NCBI GenBank assembly: GCA_036346205.1
Contig: JARFJB010000002.1
Location: 2,923,501 to 2,987,500, forward strand
Direction: 5' to 3'
Source of the DNA: Vesta saturnalis
Taxonomy: Eukaryota > Arthropoda > Insecta > Coleoptera > Lampyridae
DNA length: 64,000 nucleotides
Shown here piece by piece: positions 1-12,040 of this stretch (position 1 is its first letter; every line of letters begins with the position of its first letter). Below the pieces are notes generated by a model, which saw only the letters and a list, made by a program, of their open reading frames with translations, searched no databases and was not told the origin of the DNA. Made by a program: the position numbers and the translations under genes.

Positions 1-117
1 GTCGTAGTTAAGTAGAATTGACTACAATATCGCTGCTTTTATATCCACGGACAAGACATGACGAAAACCAAATATTTAAATGTAATGGGGTCTTATTCCA
101 ACTGCATTATATTACCA

Positions 118-460
118 GAATAATCTGTATCTATATCACTATCTGAATCTGAATCGGGTTCTCCTAGTGCTATAATAACATATGTTACTCCCAATCATTT
201 GAAATAATCTTTACCGTGTGAGAAAAAAAAATTACCACATTGCAAGAGAACATTTGGGTAAAGCCCCAAGTGATAATTTCTGAGCCCTATCTTTTGATGG
301 AAGTTCAGAACTTATTTGCTTATTGTAATAATTTTACAAAAATCCATGCCATTTCAATAGGGTTATATTGACAATGGTAAGGAGGAAAACGTAAAACTTC
401 ATATCCATGGTTAATCAATTTTCCCTCTGAATCTAAAAAGTTGAATTTTGTTCCACTGCT
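118..460 (-). pseudogene. IS630-like DDE transposase, C-terminal fragment
   Basis: Reading the minus strand gives a motif close to YEVLRFPPYHCQYNPIEMAW (about 345-400). This is the third catalytic block, with the glutamate, of the IS630-like DDE transposases common in insects; the enzyme cuts and pastes its own element in the nucleus. An acidic tail (PDSDSDSDIDTD, about 122-155) follows, as in other members. Upstream on the same strand (about 460-640) only stop-ridden sequence remains, so the first two catalytic blocks cannot be assigned. It is the same family as the copies at 6190-7064 and 35150-35877, but a separate, shorter remnant. Family identity rests on this motif and the tail only. 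Confidence 0.6.
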
Positions 461-1125
461 GTTGTTTTACAATTTTGCCCTCAATTTCGACTCCGTGCGT
501 AACCAACCTCTCCAGCAGCTGATATTTCTCTCTAGAAAATCAGGGTACCTTTTGCGATGACTTTTGGCATTTTCTCAACAAATATTAATCCAACATGAGA
601 CTTGATCATCATATGCGTTACTTAAGTAGGCAACACAGCACAATTACTTTTGACAGGACGGCGTTAAATTACCTTCTTGTCATTTTGACAATTCGGAATA
701 CCACTACAGAAAAAAAATATCATGTCCTGCTCTAATGCAAAATAAGTACAGAGTATATTGTATGTAATCAGAAAGTAAAAACACAAATTAAAAACAGTAA
801 TTTAAATAAAAGTCTAAACCCACCTAGACATGTGTAAAGCAAAGTCTTATGATGAGGTCTGAAAATCGTTTTGAAAATTTCGATCTATTTACACGTTTTA
901 AGATCCCCTGAAGATGAAAATGTAGTTTTTGAGTTGATGTCTGTATGATTTCGAAAGGTGTTTAACTCGTCGAGACCTATAAACAAGTTATGTAGGAAAT
1001 TTTTACATCTTACAGCTTAAAATCTATCCACACTATGCCAAAGCTAATTCACAACAAATCAAAATTTTTAAACTTAGTCAATGCAGTATAATAGAAATGA
1101 TTCACTATGGCCAGTTGATGATAAA

Positions 1126-1128
<3 letters not shown>

Positions 1129-1170
<42 letters not shown>
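1129..1170. repeat. (TA)n microsatellite, left of Tc1/mariner element
   Basis: About 21 uninterrupted AT dinucleotides. It abuts the left end of the long inverted repeat, and a second (TA)n at 3272-3322 lies just outside the right end. Confidence 0.95.
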
Positions 1171-1174
<4 letters not shown>

Positions 1175-3210
1175 TGTTTATAGCAAAATTGTAGCCAGCT
1201 ATCAGCTGCACATTTTAAAATTAATAAGGAATATACAGGGTGCTTTATAACACCGTGGTCAACCAAAGTTTTTTTAAACGGAACAGCCTGTATATTATTA
1301 TGAATTTGAATTGCACTTACTTTAGCCATCACGCCAATATAAGGTTTTGATATGTTATACTGAGTATTTTAAAAGTTATGGCCAATTTTAGATAAGAAAC
1401 GTTATTATTTGAACGCCCTGTACAGCCCAAGATAATTAATAAAAAATTGATTTCTTATTATGATGTACATTCATACAACAAATTATTTTTGTGAACAGGG
1501 TGAGCCGAAACACGCTTATAAAATTTTCTTCGTTATTTTAAATGGACCACCCTATATTTTATATGATGTTTAAAACGACCTTTATTAACTCATTCATTTT
1601 TGTGAACAATTCCCTATACCTTTCACTTTCCGTTTTTTAGACATTTCCAATTAAATAATTAAATACTCATGTTTCATTATTTTTTAATGGGATCAAGTAG
1701 CCTTTGCGATCGATCAATATCTTGTTTTACACTAAAATATAATCATGAATCGTTTGTACATTGTGAAGTTTCAAATTTGGTCAAAAAGTCGTATGAGAAT
1801 AAACTTTAGCCATAACCATGCAAAAAAAAGTAAGTTTGAGTATTACTAATGATCTCAATTTTTGGATCTAGTTATCCATGAAGAAATAAATAAATTTTCT
1901 TTAATTTGACATTTGTCAATAACAATTATAGAAGTTGTTTGCGTTTGAAACTATTTAGTATTGTTGCAAAAATCAACTCTAAAATGAATTTTGACAGAAA
2001 TGAATTAATCGATATGCTAACAACAATTTTTAGTAGTGTCGAGAATTTATAGACAAACATTTCTGGAGCGCAGGCAACCTCAACGATGAAAAACATGAAA
2101 GAGAAAAACCAACCTTAAATGAACAAAATTAATTTTATGTACTATTAAGTGTTACAGAAGATCCACACATTAGTACACATGCACTATCTAGTCAAAGAAG
2201 AATCAGCAAAACATCAGTAAATCAAATTTTATTACATAAAATGCATCCTTATCACTTACAAACGCACCAGGAGTTGCTGAAACATGATTATCAAATGAGA
2301 GTAAATTTTAATGAATGGGCCTTAGATATAATATGATTTTTTCGATTTTGTTCTCATTGGCGATGAAGCGACAGTAAATAAGAATGGATTTGTGCACAGA
2401 CGCAGTTACCATTCTTATTCAAATACGAACCGTTACGTGATAAGAACACAGCTAAAACCGATGGTCCATTAACGTTTGGGGTGGAATCATCGGAGATTCG
2501 TTATTCTTAATTAAATTTATTAATTGCATTAGTTCTTAGTTAAAATTAGGGTTTCACCATTCTCCTATTCTCATTTATTTCTTTCGATTTGTTAATTACT
2601 TTTTATGTTAAATAATTTTATTTTTTCGTGAGTTTTTCACCTAATTATTTAAATTGAAATTATTAAAAGAGTAAAAAGGGAGTATTTTTTCTTAAAATTG
2701 AAGATAAAAAAACAGAAATCGGTAGGTATAGGTAACGGTTCACAAAAATGAATGAGTAAATAAAGGTCTATTTAAACACCATATAAAATATAGGGTGGTC
2801 CATTTAAAATACTGAAGAAAATTTTATAAGCGCGTTCTGACACCCTGTATACAAATTAATCAATAATTACAAAAATAATTTTTTGTATGAATGTACATCA
2901 TAAGAAGAAATCCTGAATGCTAAAAGTAATTTTTTTTATTAATTATCTTCGGCTGTACAGGGCGTTGAAATAATAACGTTTTTTATCTAAAATTAGTCAT
3001 AACTTTTAAAATACCCAGTATAACATATCAAAACCTTATATTGGCGCAATGGGTAATTAAGTGCAATTCAAATTCATAATAATATACAGGGCGTTCCATT
3101 AAAAAAAAAAAGCTTTGGTTGACCACGGTGTTATAAAGCACCCTTTACATTCCTTATTAATTTTAAAATGTGCAGCTCATAGCTGTATACAATTTTGCTA
3201 TAAACAATTT
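1171..3210 (+). mobile_element. Tc1/mariner-type element with long terminal inverted repeats
   Basis: Positions about 1171-1650 and 2703-3210 are inverted copies of each other, roughly 85-90% alike by eye (for example ACACCGTGGTCAACCAAAG on the left, its complement on the right). A canonical mariner-like terminus, TACAGGGTGC, lies about 65 bp inside the left arm (about 1236), so the symmetry extends beyond the usual element end. Similar CAGGGTG/CACCCTG-type motifs recur inside each arm. The 1 kb between the arms carries a transposase remnant. Inverted arms of about 480 bp are long for this superfamily. Either the element has long TIRs, or it sits inside another palindrome. Confidence 0.8.
1984..2520 (+). 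pseudogene. mariner transposase remnant
   Basis: Pieces in shifting frames match an insect mariner transposase in order. The start reads MNFDRNELIDML; then comes a helix-turn-helix piece (RRISKTSVNQILLHKMHPYH, about 2200), then QTHQELLKHDYQMRVNFNEW. Next is the first catalytic block, where an FSDEA-like site reads as GDEAT after a frameshift (about 2360), followed by NKNGFVHRRS and a piece resembling WSINVWGGIIGDS. The region after this first catalytic block, including the second and third acidic residues, is missing; the reading runs directly into non-coding sequence and the right arm. Several stops and frameshifts make it inactive. Confidence 0.7.
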
Positions 3211-3268
3211 TTTGATGTCTAGTCTACAAACGGAGATATGGGACTTTTACACACTAATGGGGCAACCC

Positions 3269-3271
<3 letters not shown>

Positions 3272-3322
<51 letters not shown>
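3272..3322. repeat. (TA)n microsatellite, right of Tc1/mariner element
   Basis: About 25 uninterrupted TA units, about 60 bp outside the right end of the inverted repeat. Confidence 0.95.
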
Positions 3323-3324
<2 letters not shown>

Positions 3325-3329
3325 CAACA

Positions 3330-4185
3330 ATGTTCAATTATAATAACTTACTGACCTGTTTATACGAGCACATGAAACAAAATTTTATGTCAGAGGAACA
3401 ATGTGTTTAGTATGTATTTTTTAAATTTTAACCTTAATTTTTATTATAATTCAGGACCTGAACAGGCTTAGTTTGGCTTACAGTGATAAAACACTCAAGA
3501 ATACTTTGAAGGGTGGATCGGGGGATATTGAATTGCCGAGAGATGCCTATGAACGGCTATCTTAAATTTGTTTCATGTCATAAGTGAGAGAAAAACAAGA
3601 ACTACGGAGATCATTCTAAAGTTTAGAATATTATTAGAATATCGAGAGCGTATTGGGGAGCACCAACTCAGAGCTGAGAATTATATTCTAGATGCTTATA
3701 CCTGTATAAAAACCTATTTTACAAGCAGCTGGTTTGGTAGCTGACAGAAGATGGTCAACCCATGACCAAACCAACAGATTACCAAGCAACATTTTGGACC
3801 TGGCACACAATTTATTCTCCTTAACTACTTTTAACAGCAAATTTTTGTCTGGTTCATAAGTTAACTGTTTGATTTTCAATTTAAGATACTATTTCTTTTA
3901 AAATGGCATCAAAGTGGACAGAAGCTGCTACATTGTAGTTTATTGTGTGTATGTATAAACAGAACATTAAACTTTTCTCTTCTGCTGATCGATTTTCGGT
4001 CGCTTATCAATTATCATATATGTCTGTTATTCTATTATATAGTTCTCCCTCCGTGCCACCTAAAGTAATGTAAGTTATCGAAAAAAGGAAAAAGGAAAAG
4101 GTCACGTATTTCATTCCCTCCCCAAGGGGCAGGGCGGGCTGCTCGAGCTTTCCGAGCTCCTTCAGCCACAATCGTGGATTTCCAG
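3330..4185. other. no recognisable gene
   Basis: Short open frames on both strands show no motif I recognise. The part from about 4060 to 4190 (CCCCAAGGGGCAGGGCGGGC) differs in base composition from its surroundings and may be the 3' body of the SINE-like element that follows. Confidence 0.4.
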
Positions 4186-4189
4186 CATA

Positions 4190-4455
4190 CATACATACAT
4201 TACGTATATATGCATGATGGGATTAAGGATGGGTGTTGTCAGGATAGGATCGTAAGGAACGGAGTTAGGGTTCTGAGGGGGAAAATACTACCCCAGCATT
4301 CGCCAGGTAGCCGCACATGGTGTGCATATACGCTGTGACCATGCCGCTACATGTGTATGAGGAAAACCCCCTGAAAAAACTTCATAGAAGGTAGACGGTA
4401 ACGCGAATCGAATGCTAAGCAGGTCGTGTCACCACTACGCTACCAGCTCGGTTGT
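4190..4455 (-). mobile_element. tRNA-headed SINE-like element (tentative)
   Basis: On the minus strand, starting near 4455, the sequence reads ACCGAGCTGGTAGCGTAGTGG. This resembles an RNA polymerase III A box (TAGCGTAGTGG, about 4433-4443). Some 25 bp further a B-box-like ATTCGATTCGCG follows (about 4402-4413). The spacing fits a tRNA-derived head, as in insect SINEs. The body continues through GGGGGTTTTCC and ends near a short (CATA)n run at 4186-4200. I infer this from the box motifs and the GC-richer composition. A degenerate tRNA pseudogene is the alternative. Confidence 0.45.
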
Positions 4456-4459
4456 AAGA

Positions 4460-6180
4460 CATCGTGTATTCCGCCTTTAAATGTTACCACAAGCTATGAT
4501 ACTGCCTGGTTTGTAAAGATTAAATAAACTTAAAATAAAAAGACAGACAAAATTGCCAGGTTCCACAAATTCATTTAATAATTAACTGACACATATAGTT
4601 TCGACTAATAAACTCGCATAGAAATCATCAGAAATAATTACGGTTAAAATAAAAAAGAAACATTCAAATATATTTACAATAATTTTTTTGTGATTTATTG
4701 TGAATATAAACGCTTGATGAGTATGCGAATTTATTAGTCATCACATAACATATATAACTCGCTCAGTTAATTATTAGTGTCAATATGAGTAGAATCACAA
4801 ATGTACCTGGGTTTTAAAATAATTGCAGATGCAAACAGTTAAGTATTACTACTTGCGTCGTTCGTATGATCATTCGACTAATTAAAACCATTAATTGCTT
4901 ATGGTAATCTGAAGTTAATGATGCTGCAAAAACACATCTTGAGCGTCACTACTTTTAGTTCTATTAAACTCATTTAAATTATTAAGCTAAATGTATCTTC
5001 TTTTTAAGTTTTAATCTTGAAATGTTTAAAAGGAAACAGGTGATGTGTTGACAAGATTTACATTATTGCCCAACCTGGGGTTAGGGGAAATCTTGATCCG
5101 ACATTTTGGTCGAAAATAAGATGTAAGTAAATTGTATTTTCATCGTAAGTACTATAAGTATAAAATGAGGAAGACATAAAATTTTCTGTTGAGAAATATA
5201 AAATACGAATTAGCAAATAAGTCTAAATCTGTTTTATTATATCATTAAGTTTTAGTGAGAGAAATAAATGAATGTTTAAAGCGTAATTAATATAAACTAA
5301 AATGCTATTGACAACAAAACGTCTCATGTCTAAAGTAGAACATTTGGTAATTAAAATTTGATGTTATCAAAAGAAGTAAAATTATATCATTAAAAGTATA
5401 TTGTTTACCAAATGTAATTACTTGAATAACTTACGGTAAGTGTATGTTACGTATTATAGGTTTACATTGATTATACAAAACAAGTTTGATTCAAATAAAG
5501 TTGGGTATGACTCATTCTTAAAATTACACGAACTAATATTTAGGCGACGTAAGTCTTTATTAAATCAGCAAAGTATCTTTTAGTTAATATTTTTAACGGC
5601 AGATGTCTCCACATACATTTCCCTAAACTGTCAAAGAAAGTTGAAAATTATTGAATGTTTTTTATATTATAAATTAGAAAAATTGTCCGTTATATCCACT
5701 TATTTTATTGATAGAGTCAAAAATATTTTGCTGCGACGATGAATTGTTATAATTTAAAATATGGTTTGGTGACCTGTATATTTGTAAGTAAACAAATACT
5801 TTTTTTGTTTATTATAAATTAAATCATTTCAGGTGGAAAAATTAATGAAAGTGACAATTAATTTGTTATTCTCAAGATTTACAACACCCCTTCTAGAACC
5901 ATAATTATTGCTTTGCAATCGACATAATTCTTGTACATACTTTACAAGAACATAAATATCGATACATTTGTGTTCGAAGTTCAACGAATTATAGATGTTT
6001 AATATTTTAATTTAGCACATAGTTTAAATAGATTCCATATTGCTACAAGTTAAATCAAAAGCAGTATAAATAAATCAGTACATGTATTCAGTCCACCTAT
6101 TGTAGAGTTATCAATATGTTATGTTAAAATTAGAATATATTACATTGGAATTAAAACATTTAAATTAAAAAAAATTATTC
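4460..6180. other. AT-rich sequence without recognisable features
   Basis: No long reading frame, tandem repeat or inverted repeat was noticed. Two stretches around 4570-4620 and 4720-4760 share AACTGACACATATA/TATATAACTC-like words in opposite orientation, too short to call an element. Confidence 0.4.
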
Positions 6181-6189
6181 ACTATCAGT

Positions 6190-7064
6190 GTCAATCTCAG
6201 AAGTGGAATCGTTATGGTTGCACAACTTCAAAATGTTTTTTAATTTTCCACCACTCTAACATAGACACTTCGGTATGTTTACTGCATTTCTGCCAAGACG
6301 TCCCATCAGTTCGTTGCAAGGATTCCATCCATACTACTTTTACATGGCTATCGTTAAATTTGGAATTATATCTTCCTATATTTTTGTTGTAGCGTTCTTT
6401 ACAGTTTACCCACACCAGTTGAACTGGATTAAACTGACAGTGGTGTGGTGGTAACCGTAATACTCTGTGTCCACACTTGTGTGCTATTTCATGTACTACG
6501 TAGACCTTTAGTATCACATTATCTGCAACTAATTGCAGTAATTCTTTTTTAAACATGCTAGGTTCATAAGCTATGTTGTGCTTTAATAGAAAATTACATA
6601 TTTCTTCCTTCTTAGATAAATTATGTGGAGTGTTTTGTAGAAGTTTGGAACGATAACTAGTATTGTCCATTACAAGTAAAGATGGCTCTTTTAAGTTTGC
6701 AATTAAATTATTTTCAAACCATTTTGTAAACAACTCTCCATGATGGTCTTCACTTTGTGACTTTGAAGAAAACAAAAAGGAAGCATCGGAAGTAAATTCA
6801 TCATTACCTGCATGAACAACTATAAATTTAAAAAATACAGTTATTTTATTAGGCATTATAATGTAATAACTAAATTGCAACAAACCTTTTTCCTTCGCTC
6901 ATTGGTTTCTTCTTCACATTTTCCTTAAATTTATCAGGCCAGCTTGTTTGGTGCGATCCTCGAATGAAAATCCAAGTTTTATCTAAGAATATAGGATAGT
7001 CATCACAAAAAACATTATTATTCGTATTGAAACCCTTGAATTTGTAACAATTATAGGGTACCAA
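6190..7064 (-). pseudogene. IS630-like DDE transposase, near-complete catalytic domain
   Basis: The minus strand encodes the catalytic core in two frames. The first part (7064-6870) has YPIFLDKTWIF, the first catalytic aspartate block; the family usually has DET, here DKT. The second (6883-6212) has VHAGNDEF, then SLLVMDNTSYRS (second aspartate) and VLRLPPHHCQFNPVQLVW. In this third block the catalytic Glu of the usual PIEL(V/I)W is replaced by Gln. An acidic tail STSEIDTDSE follows in another frame at about 6178-6208. The ~60 bp between the parts may be a decayed intron or insertion, but I could not find an in-frame GT-AG solution. The N-terminal DNA-binding domain is not visible. The lost glutamate and the frame breaks make it inactive. 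It is a sister to the copies at 118-460 and 35150-35877. Confidence 0.8.
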
Positions 7065-7079
7065 TAATATTCAAAAATT

Positions 7080-7720
7080 CGGAATCTTTCCGTAATCATG
7101 TTCACGTCATTAACAAAGATGACGTGAATGATGTATTAAAACCACAAGAATATATAGGTTTTTTCAATGTTTTTTTCAGGTTAGTACGAAGAAACTATTT
7201 TTTCGACAATCGTTGGATATGCTGTTGCTTGGCTTACTGAAAAGGGTAAGCAAAGTAAGCAATTTAATCACTAGTGAGAAAAAGATGTTTTAGTCACAAA
7301 TTTTTTGCTCACTATTTTAAACATCGTCAATAGAGGGCGCCAAAAAATCGTTTCCGTAATTTCCTTTTAAATTACTTTGCGATATTAAAATAATTGCGTT
7401 GATGAATTTACGATTTTATAAAATGTATAATTTGTCATGTAACATTTTATTTCACGAAAAAACCTAAAATTGTTTCTTGAAAAGTTAGCAACATTTGGGA
7501 AATTCATGCTAAATGGATCGTGTGTTGGTACTGAACTATTGAAACTATCATCATATGTCATTTTCTGCTGTCAATACTATGGTGTTTAACCTTCCGGCTT
7601 CGCTTAAAAGTGTTACCACGAATTATTTTATTCCTTTTCTCCTTAACTCCGTACTTTTTGCGGCGCATTGCAACTTGTTTTTAACGTATACACAAGTAAT
7701 TTACCGTAATTAACGGGCGC
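7080..7720. other. no recognisable gene
   Basis: A small hairpin, CACGTCAT...ATGACGTG, lies at about 7101-7126. Otherwise no coding or repeat signal was noticed before the palindrome FB1. Confidence 0.4.
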
Positions 7721-7724
7721 TCCT

Positions 7725-10700
7725 AAAATGACACTATCACAAACTGTTACTACGGCGTTGTACTTTTCACTTTTAAGAGGTTTCCAATACCGTTTCACTT
7801 TTACGTCGACATTCTAACATTCTTTTCTAACGTACTAAAATTAATGACACATTACTGCTACTTTCACGAGATTACCAGTTGTCCTTTCTCTTTTACGTCG
7901 ACATTATACTTTTACTAAAAGTCTTTTTTTTTGTATAAACTGAGCGTTATGCATTAAATACGCTAAATCCGTCATCGTTTTTTATGTATAGGTACGTATT
8001 CGACTGAATGCGTAAACTTTTTTTAATGACACATCGTTGTCTCAGTGGTGATATGATAGGGAATGCAAAGTCCATGAAAAACCCACACGTTCACTTATTA
8101 TTATTAGAAAAGTTACTACTATTATAAAAAAACTGCATACTAGCTAAAAACTTGTAATCCAACAAACATACAGACACGCAAACAAGTAACCCTGCAAACA
8201 CGCAATCCTCAAAACAGATAAACTAACCAAAAACCCCCAAACGTTACTTGTACGAAACAACAAATAAACCACCATCGATATTAAACATACAAAAAACATG
8301 TGAACACCCAAATACAAATACCGGCAAACATTCAAACGCCACAATGGAAAGGGGTCCAAACAAATAAACTTTCAAACGTGCAAACAAAAAATCAAGTTAC
8401 TTAATAAATACACAAACAAACACCTACAAACTCTCAAACACTCATCCATGCAAGCAAGAAAGAGTATAGAATCAGGATTCTCATTCTACACATGCGTACT
8501 AATCTGTTTCTATAAAAATGTTTGTGTGTAACATCGGTGGTACTCAGTTATCGAAATAAGGTATTTTTTCATCGCGATAGAGCTTATTGTGTACCACCGG
8601 TGGACGACACTTGCGTTTTCATCGCCTTAACCCTTTTTATGTGCCACCTATAGGTTTGCATGTGCTCGGGGTACACACTTTGGTGTTTACTTGATTGCTA
8701 GTTTCTTTGTTTGCGGGTTTGCCTGTTTTGGTGGTTATTTTATGTATGTTTTTGTTGGTTACTAGTTTTCTGGTTTCTTAGGTTTGTTTGGGATAACGTG
8801 TTTATGTGCTTGCGAGTGTGCTGGCTTACGTGTTTTGTATTTGAATGTTTACTTGATTGTTACGTTCTTTATCTGCGTATTTGCATGTTTGTTGTATTTC
8901 TTTCACATGTTTTCGTGTTTGTTTGGTGTGTTTCGGGTGTTTGTCTCTTATTTCATTGTTCTGTGGGTTGCGTATTTGCATGTTTACTTTTGTTGTGTTT
9001 GCGTGTTTAGGGAGTTTACATGTTTTTACATGAGTGCTTACTTGACTGCAAGTTTCTTTGATTTTCGTATTTGAATGTTCACACCATTATCGCTACCAGT
9101 TTCTCTGCATGTTTTGTTTTCTTTGGTATATTTTCTTACCTTTTTGAGGTGTTTTGATTAGTTTCTCTTATTTAAGGTTTTCATATATTTTTAACGATGA
9201 GTAACTTGTTTGTTTGTTTGTGTATTTATATGTATGATGACTTACATGTTTCATGTTTGGGTATTTACGTCATTGTTAGTTTCTTCGTTTGACGGTGTAC
9301 TTGTTGGCTGGTTTTTTTCTTTTGGGTGTTTACTTGTCTGCTTATGTTTCTTTGGCGTGCTTTCTTGGTTGTTTCTTGCATGTTTGGTGATTAAGGCTGT
9401 TTGTTGGCTAGTTTCTTTGTTTTGTGTGTTTGTACGTTTGGGCGTTGAGGAATTTCTTTCTTGACTTGTGTTTGTATTGTTTGTGGTCTTACATGTTTTA
9501 TGTTTATTTGTTTTCTAGTTTCTTTGTTTATATGTGCTTGTCTACTACTATATTTTGCTTTTACTAGCTTTGATCTGTTTATTGGACGTTTCTAGCTTGT
9601 TTGGATGTTTGGGAGGCTGTTTGCTAATTTATTTGTTTTGAGATTTACTTGTTTGCTAGCGTGTGCTTGTTTGTGTGTGTGTGTATGTGTGTGTGCGTGC
9701 GTGCGTGCGCGCGCGCGTGTGTGTGTGCGTGTGTGTGTTGAGGGTGTTTACTTGTTTGTTAGGTTGTTTGTTTGCGTATATCTGTGCATGTAATTGCTAT
9801 CTAATAGTTTTTGCATGTTTTAATTTTTTTGGTATCCTATCTTGCGCATTTCGTGCAAATTTGACGTGTTTGGGAGTTTTTGTTAGTTTGTCTTTTGTTT
9901 TGATTGTTGTGTGCTTGCATATTTACTTGTTTATCTGTTTGCATGCTTTGTGACTTACATATTTGTGCTTTGGAGCATATTTTATTGCTCTGTTCGCTTG
10001 TTTGGGGGGGGGGGTCGTGTTTTGGTGTCTCCTGCTGGCTAGTTTGTGTTGGGTGCTTACTTGTTCGCGTATTCATTTGTTGGCTACTAGTTTATCTTCG
10101 TGGTTTAGATTGTTTGGTATGTTTTCGCACTTGTTTGGGATATTTGCTGGCTAGTTTCATTGTTCTGTATGTTTGGACGTTAAGTGACTTTCTTTGTATG
10201 TTCGTGGGCTTACATGTTTTATGTTATAGCGCTTACTTGGTTACTAGTTTCTTTGTTTGCACATGTTTACGTTTGGGGGTTGATTTGATGTTGTATGTGA
10301 TTATCTGATACTAGTTTTTTGTATGATTTTAGTTGCTTTAGTTTCTTTTTTTTTGCACGTTTCTTGGTTTTTGGGAATTTGTAAGTGTATGTTTGTGTAT
10401 TTGTCGAGCAATTTGTTTCTAAAAAATGATAAGAAATATTAAAATGTTTAATAGGTAACGCCCAGTTTTTCCCATTTTATTACGTTAAAAAGGAATTTGA
10501 GCAAAATTATAATGTGGACGTAAAAGTGAAAGGGCACGGGTAACCTTGAGGGAGTGAAAGGTACAATGGCTTAGTAACAGCGTGACAACTGCGATGTGTC
10601 AATATACGATTCGATAAACTTTTTTATAATCTATAATACAGTTTTTGCAATTTTAGTATGTTAAAAAAGAATTTTAGAATATTGCGTAAAAGTGAAAGGG

Positions 10701-10785
10701 GCACTGATAACCTCGTGGAAGTGAAATGCGTTAATAACAGCTTGGGTGTCTGCGTGGCAACTGCGATGTGTCAATAAAAATCTAT
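7725..10785. mobile_element. FB1: foldback-like palindrome with tandem-repeat arms
   Basis: The outer parts are inverted relatives. On the left (7725-8060), two units of ~160-170 bp contain TTTCACTTTTACGTCGACATT and AATGACACAT. On the right (10435-10785), two units contain the complements GTAAAAGTGAAAGG and GCGATGTGTCA. Inside these, the left arm 8140-8460 is a degenerate tandem array (CAAACAAGTAAC, CAAACACGCAA), and the right arm 8640-10400 is its complement (GTTTACTTGTTTGCTAGTTTC, GTGTTTGCATGTTTG). The turning point is near 8570, flanked by ATCGGTGGTAC and GTACCACCGGTG. The arms are unequal (about 0.85 and 2.2 kb) because the right array is larger. This architecture matches foldback (FB/TU-type) elements. 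No transposase is inside, and all long reading frames here are repeat translations. Confidence 0.75.
9674..9745. repeat. (TG)n/(CG)n purine-pyrimidine tract within FB1
   Basis: Alternating TGTGTGTG with an internal GCGTGCGTGCGCGCGCGC segment, capable in principle of left-handed DNA. Confidence 0.9.
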
Positions 10786-11040
10786 ATAGGTGCAACGTAG
10801 TGTGGCGCACAAGGTTGTCAAACCTTGAGGTATTGGAGGTAGAAAATCTTAAGAATCTGAAGAAAAGTATAAAATTTCTTTTTTAGCCGAACACGTGAAT
10901 TAATAGTTGAATGATAATTACATTTTATGTTTTTTTTTTTACATTTCAGGAGTAGCTTCAAATCTTATCATTTGGCCACACCTTGTTTTGTTATTATTAA
11001 ACTAGCTACAGTATCTGAATTCAGAATCAGATTTTATATT

Positions 11041-11810
11041 ATTGTAAGTTCTAAAAATACGGTCTACGCTAGCGTTGGAGAATGGTAGTACAAGCAACAA
11101 ATTAATTACAACTTTCAAGTTTTGGAAACAAAATAATACCAGCTTCATTATTAATCGCAAACACTTGCCCCCAATATTTTTCGTAATCTAAAAGTCCATG
11201 TATTTTCCATTCTTTATACAGTCTTTGCTCCAAAACAAAATCCAGTAAAGTAACACTCCTTCATAAAACATGACTTAGAGATTGTTTTTTAAACTTTTGT
11301 GCAATTCTTGGATCTGCTGTTTCCATTATCTCAAATATTTTGTCTGTAAACACAAAACAATCCCAAAATTGTAACTAATAAATTGTAAATAATTTTTTGT
11401 AAATTTATTATTTATCGATATCAGCATTTCTTCAGTTCTTTTAGAAGGACCAGAGAACACAGATTTAGTATATTATGCTTGATAAGGAGCATATTGCTCC
11501 ATAACACGGTCTATACAGGCTTTAAGTCATCACCACCGCGTGTTAGATGGCAATAAAATCTTGCGCTTAAGGAATATCTGAAATTCTTTGAACTGGTTTT
11601 GTCTGCTGGTTTGGATAGATCCTGTTTCTAAGCAAATCCTCGACAGATCTAGGGAGTTGCAGACAAGCTCTTAATGACGATAAATATCACATGAAAAGCA
11701 CATATAAGAAGTGCTATATTTGGCAAATCATTTTTTAGAATAGCGTACACTGAATAATTTTCTCCGAACATCACGTTTGTATTGTCTGCAGAAAATCCTA
11801 CTCAGTGATA
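11041..11810 (-). pseudogene. hAT-superfamily transposase remnant
   Basis: Minus-strand pieces follow the order of a hAT transposase. GFSADNTNVMFG (about 11767-11802) is the second catalytic aspartate block, followed by SVYAILKNDLPNI, the zinc-binding-like region ICAFHV and a LPRSVED-like linker. Then comes SKNFRYSL, and finally LPFSNASVDRIF (about 11050-11090), the C-terminal dimerisation block where related proteins have LP.S.A..ER.FS. Many stops and frameshifts separate the pieces, and the N-terminal half is absent. The enzyme would excise and reinsert its element in the nucleus; this copy cannot. It differs in sequence from the hAT copies at 22.3, 43.9 and 58.7 kb. Confidence 0.65.
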
Positions 11811-11819
11811 CATTTTAGA

Positions 11820-12040
11820 CTACTGAAAAAACACACAGGTGTTAAAAGTCGAATAGAGTTCTTTCCCGAAAATTCCTACTAGATTATTTTTAATAATCGC
11901 TATTACTCATTTTTAATAGTACGAAGAAAATTTTATCCGTAAGTCAACCTTAATTACCTGCATTTTGCATTTGAGAGATAGTTTTCTCTAAATCACCTAT
12001 TGTTAAAATTTGATGTTTGCAATCGAAAACTGTGAACGTT
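11820..12040. other. unassigned spacer before FB2
   Basis: A minus-strand frame ending ...LEKTISQMQNAGN is followed by a GTAATTA that could be a splice donor. I recognise no family, and the frame runs into the FB2 arm. Confidence 0.3.

Noticed and set aside
4380..4455. Functional tRNA gene
   Set aside because: A- and B-box-like words are present, but I could not build a full cloverleaf with an acceptor stem and anticodon arm; a SINE head fits better.
8144..10308. Several hydrophobic, Cys-rich frames suggestive of membrane proteins
   Set aside because: They follow the degenerate TTTACTTGTTTG repeat of FB1 and occur in several overlapping frames; the hydrophobicity comes from T/G-rich codons.
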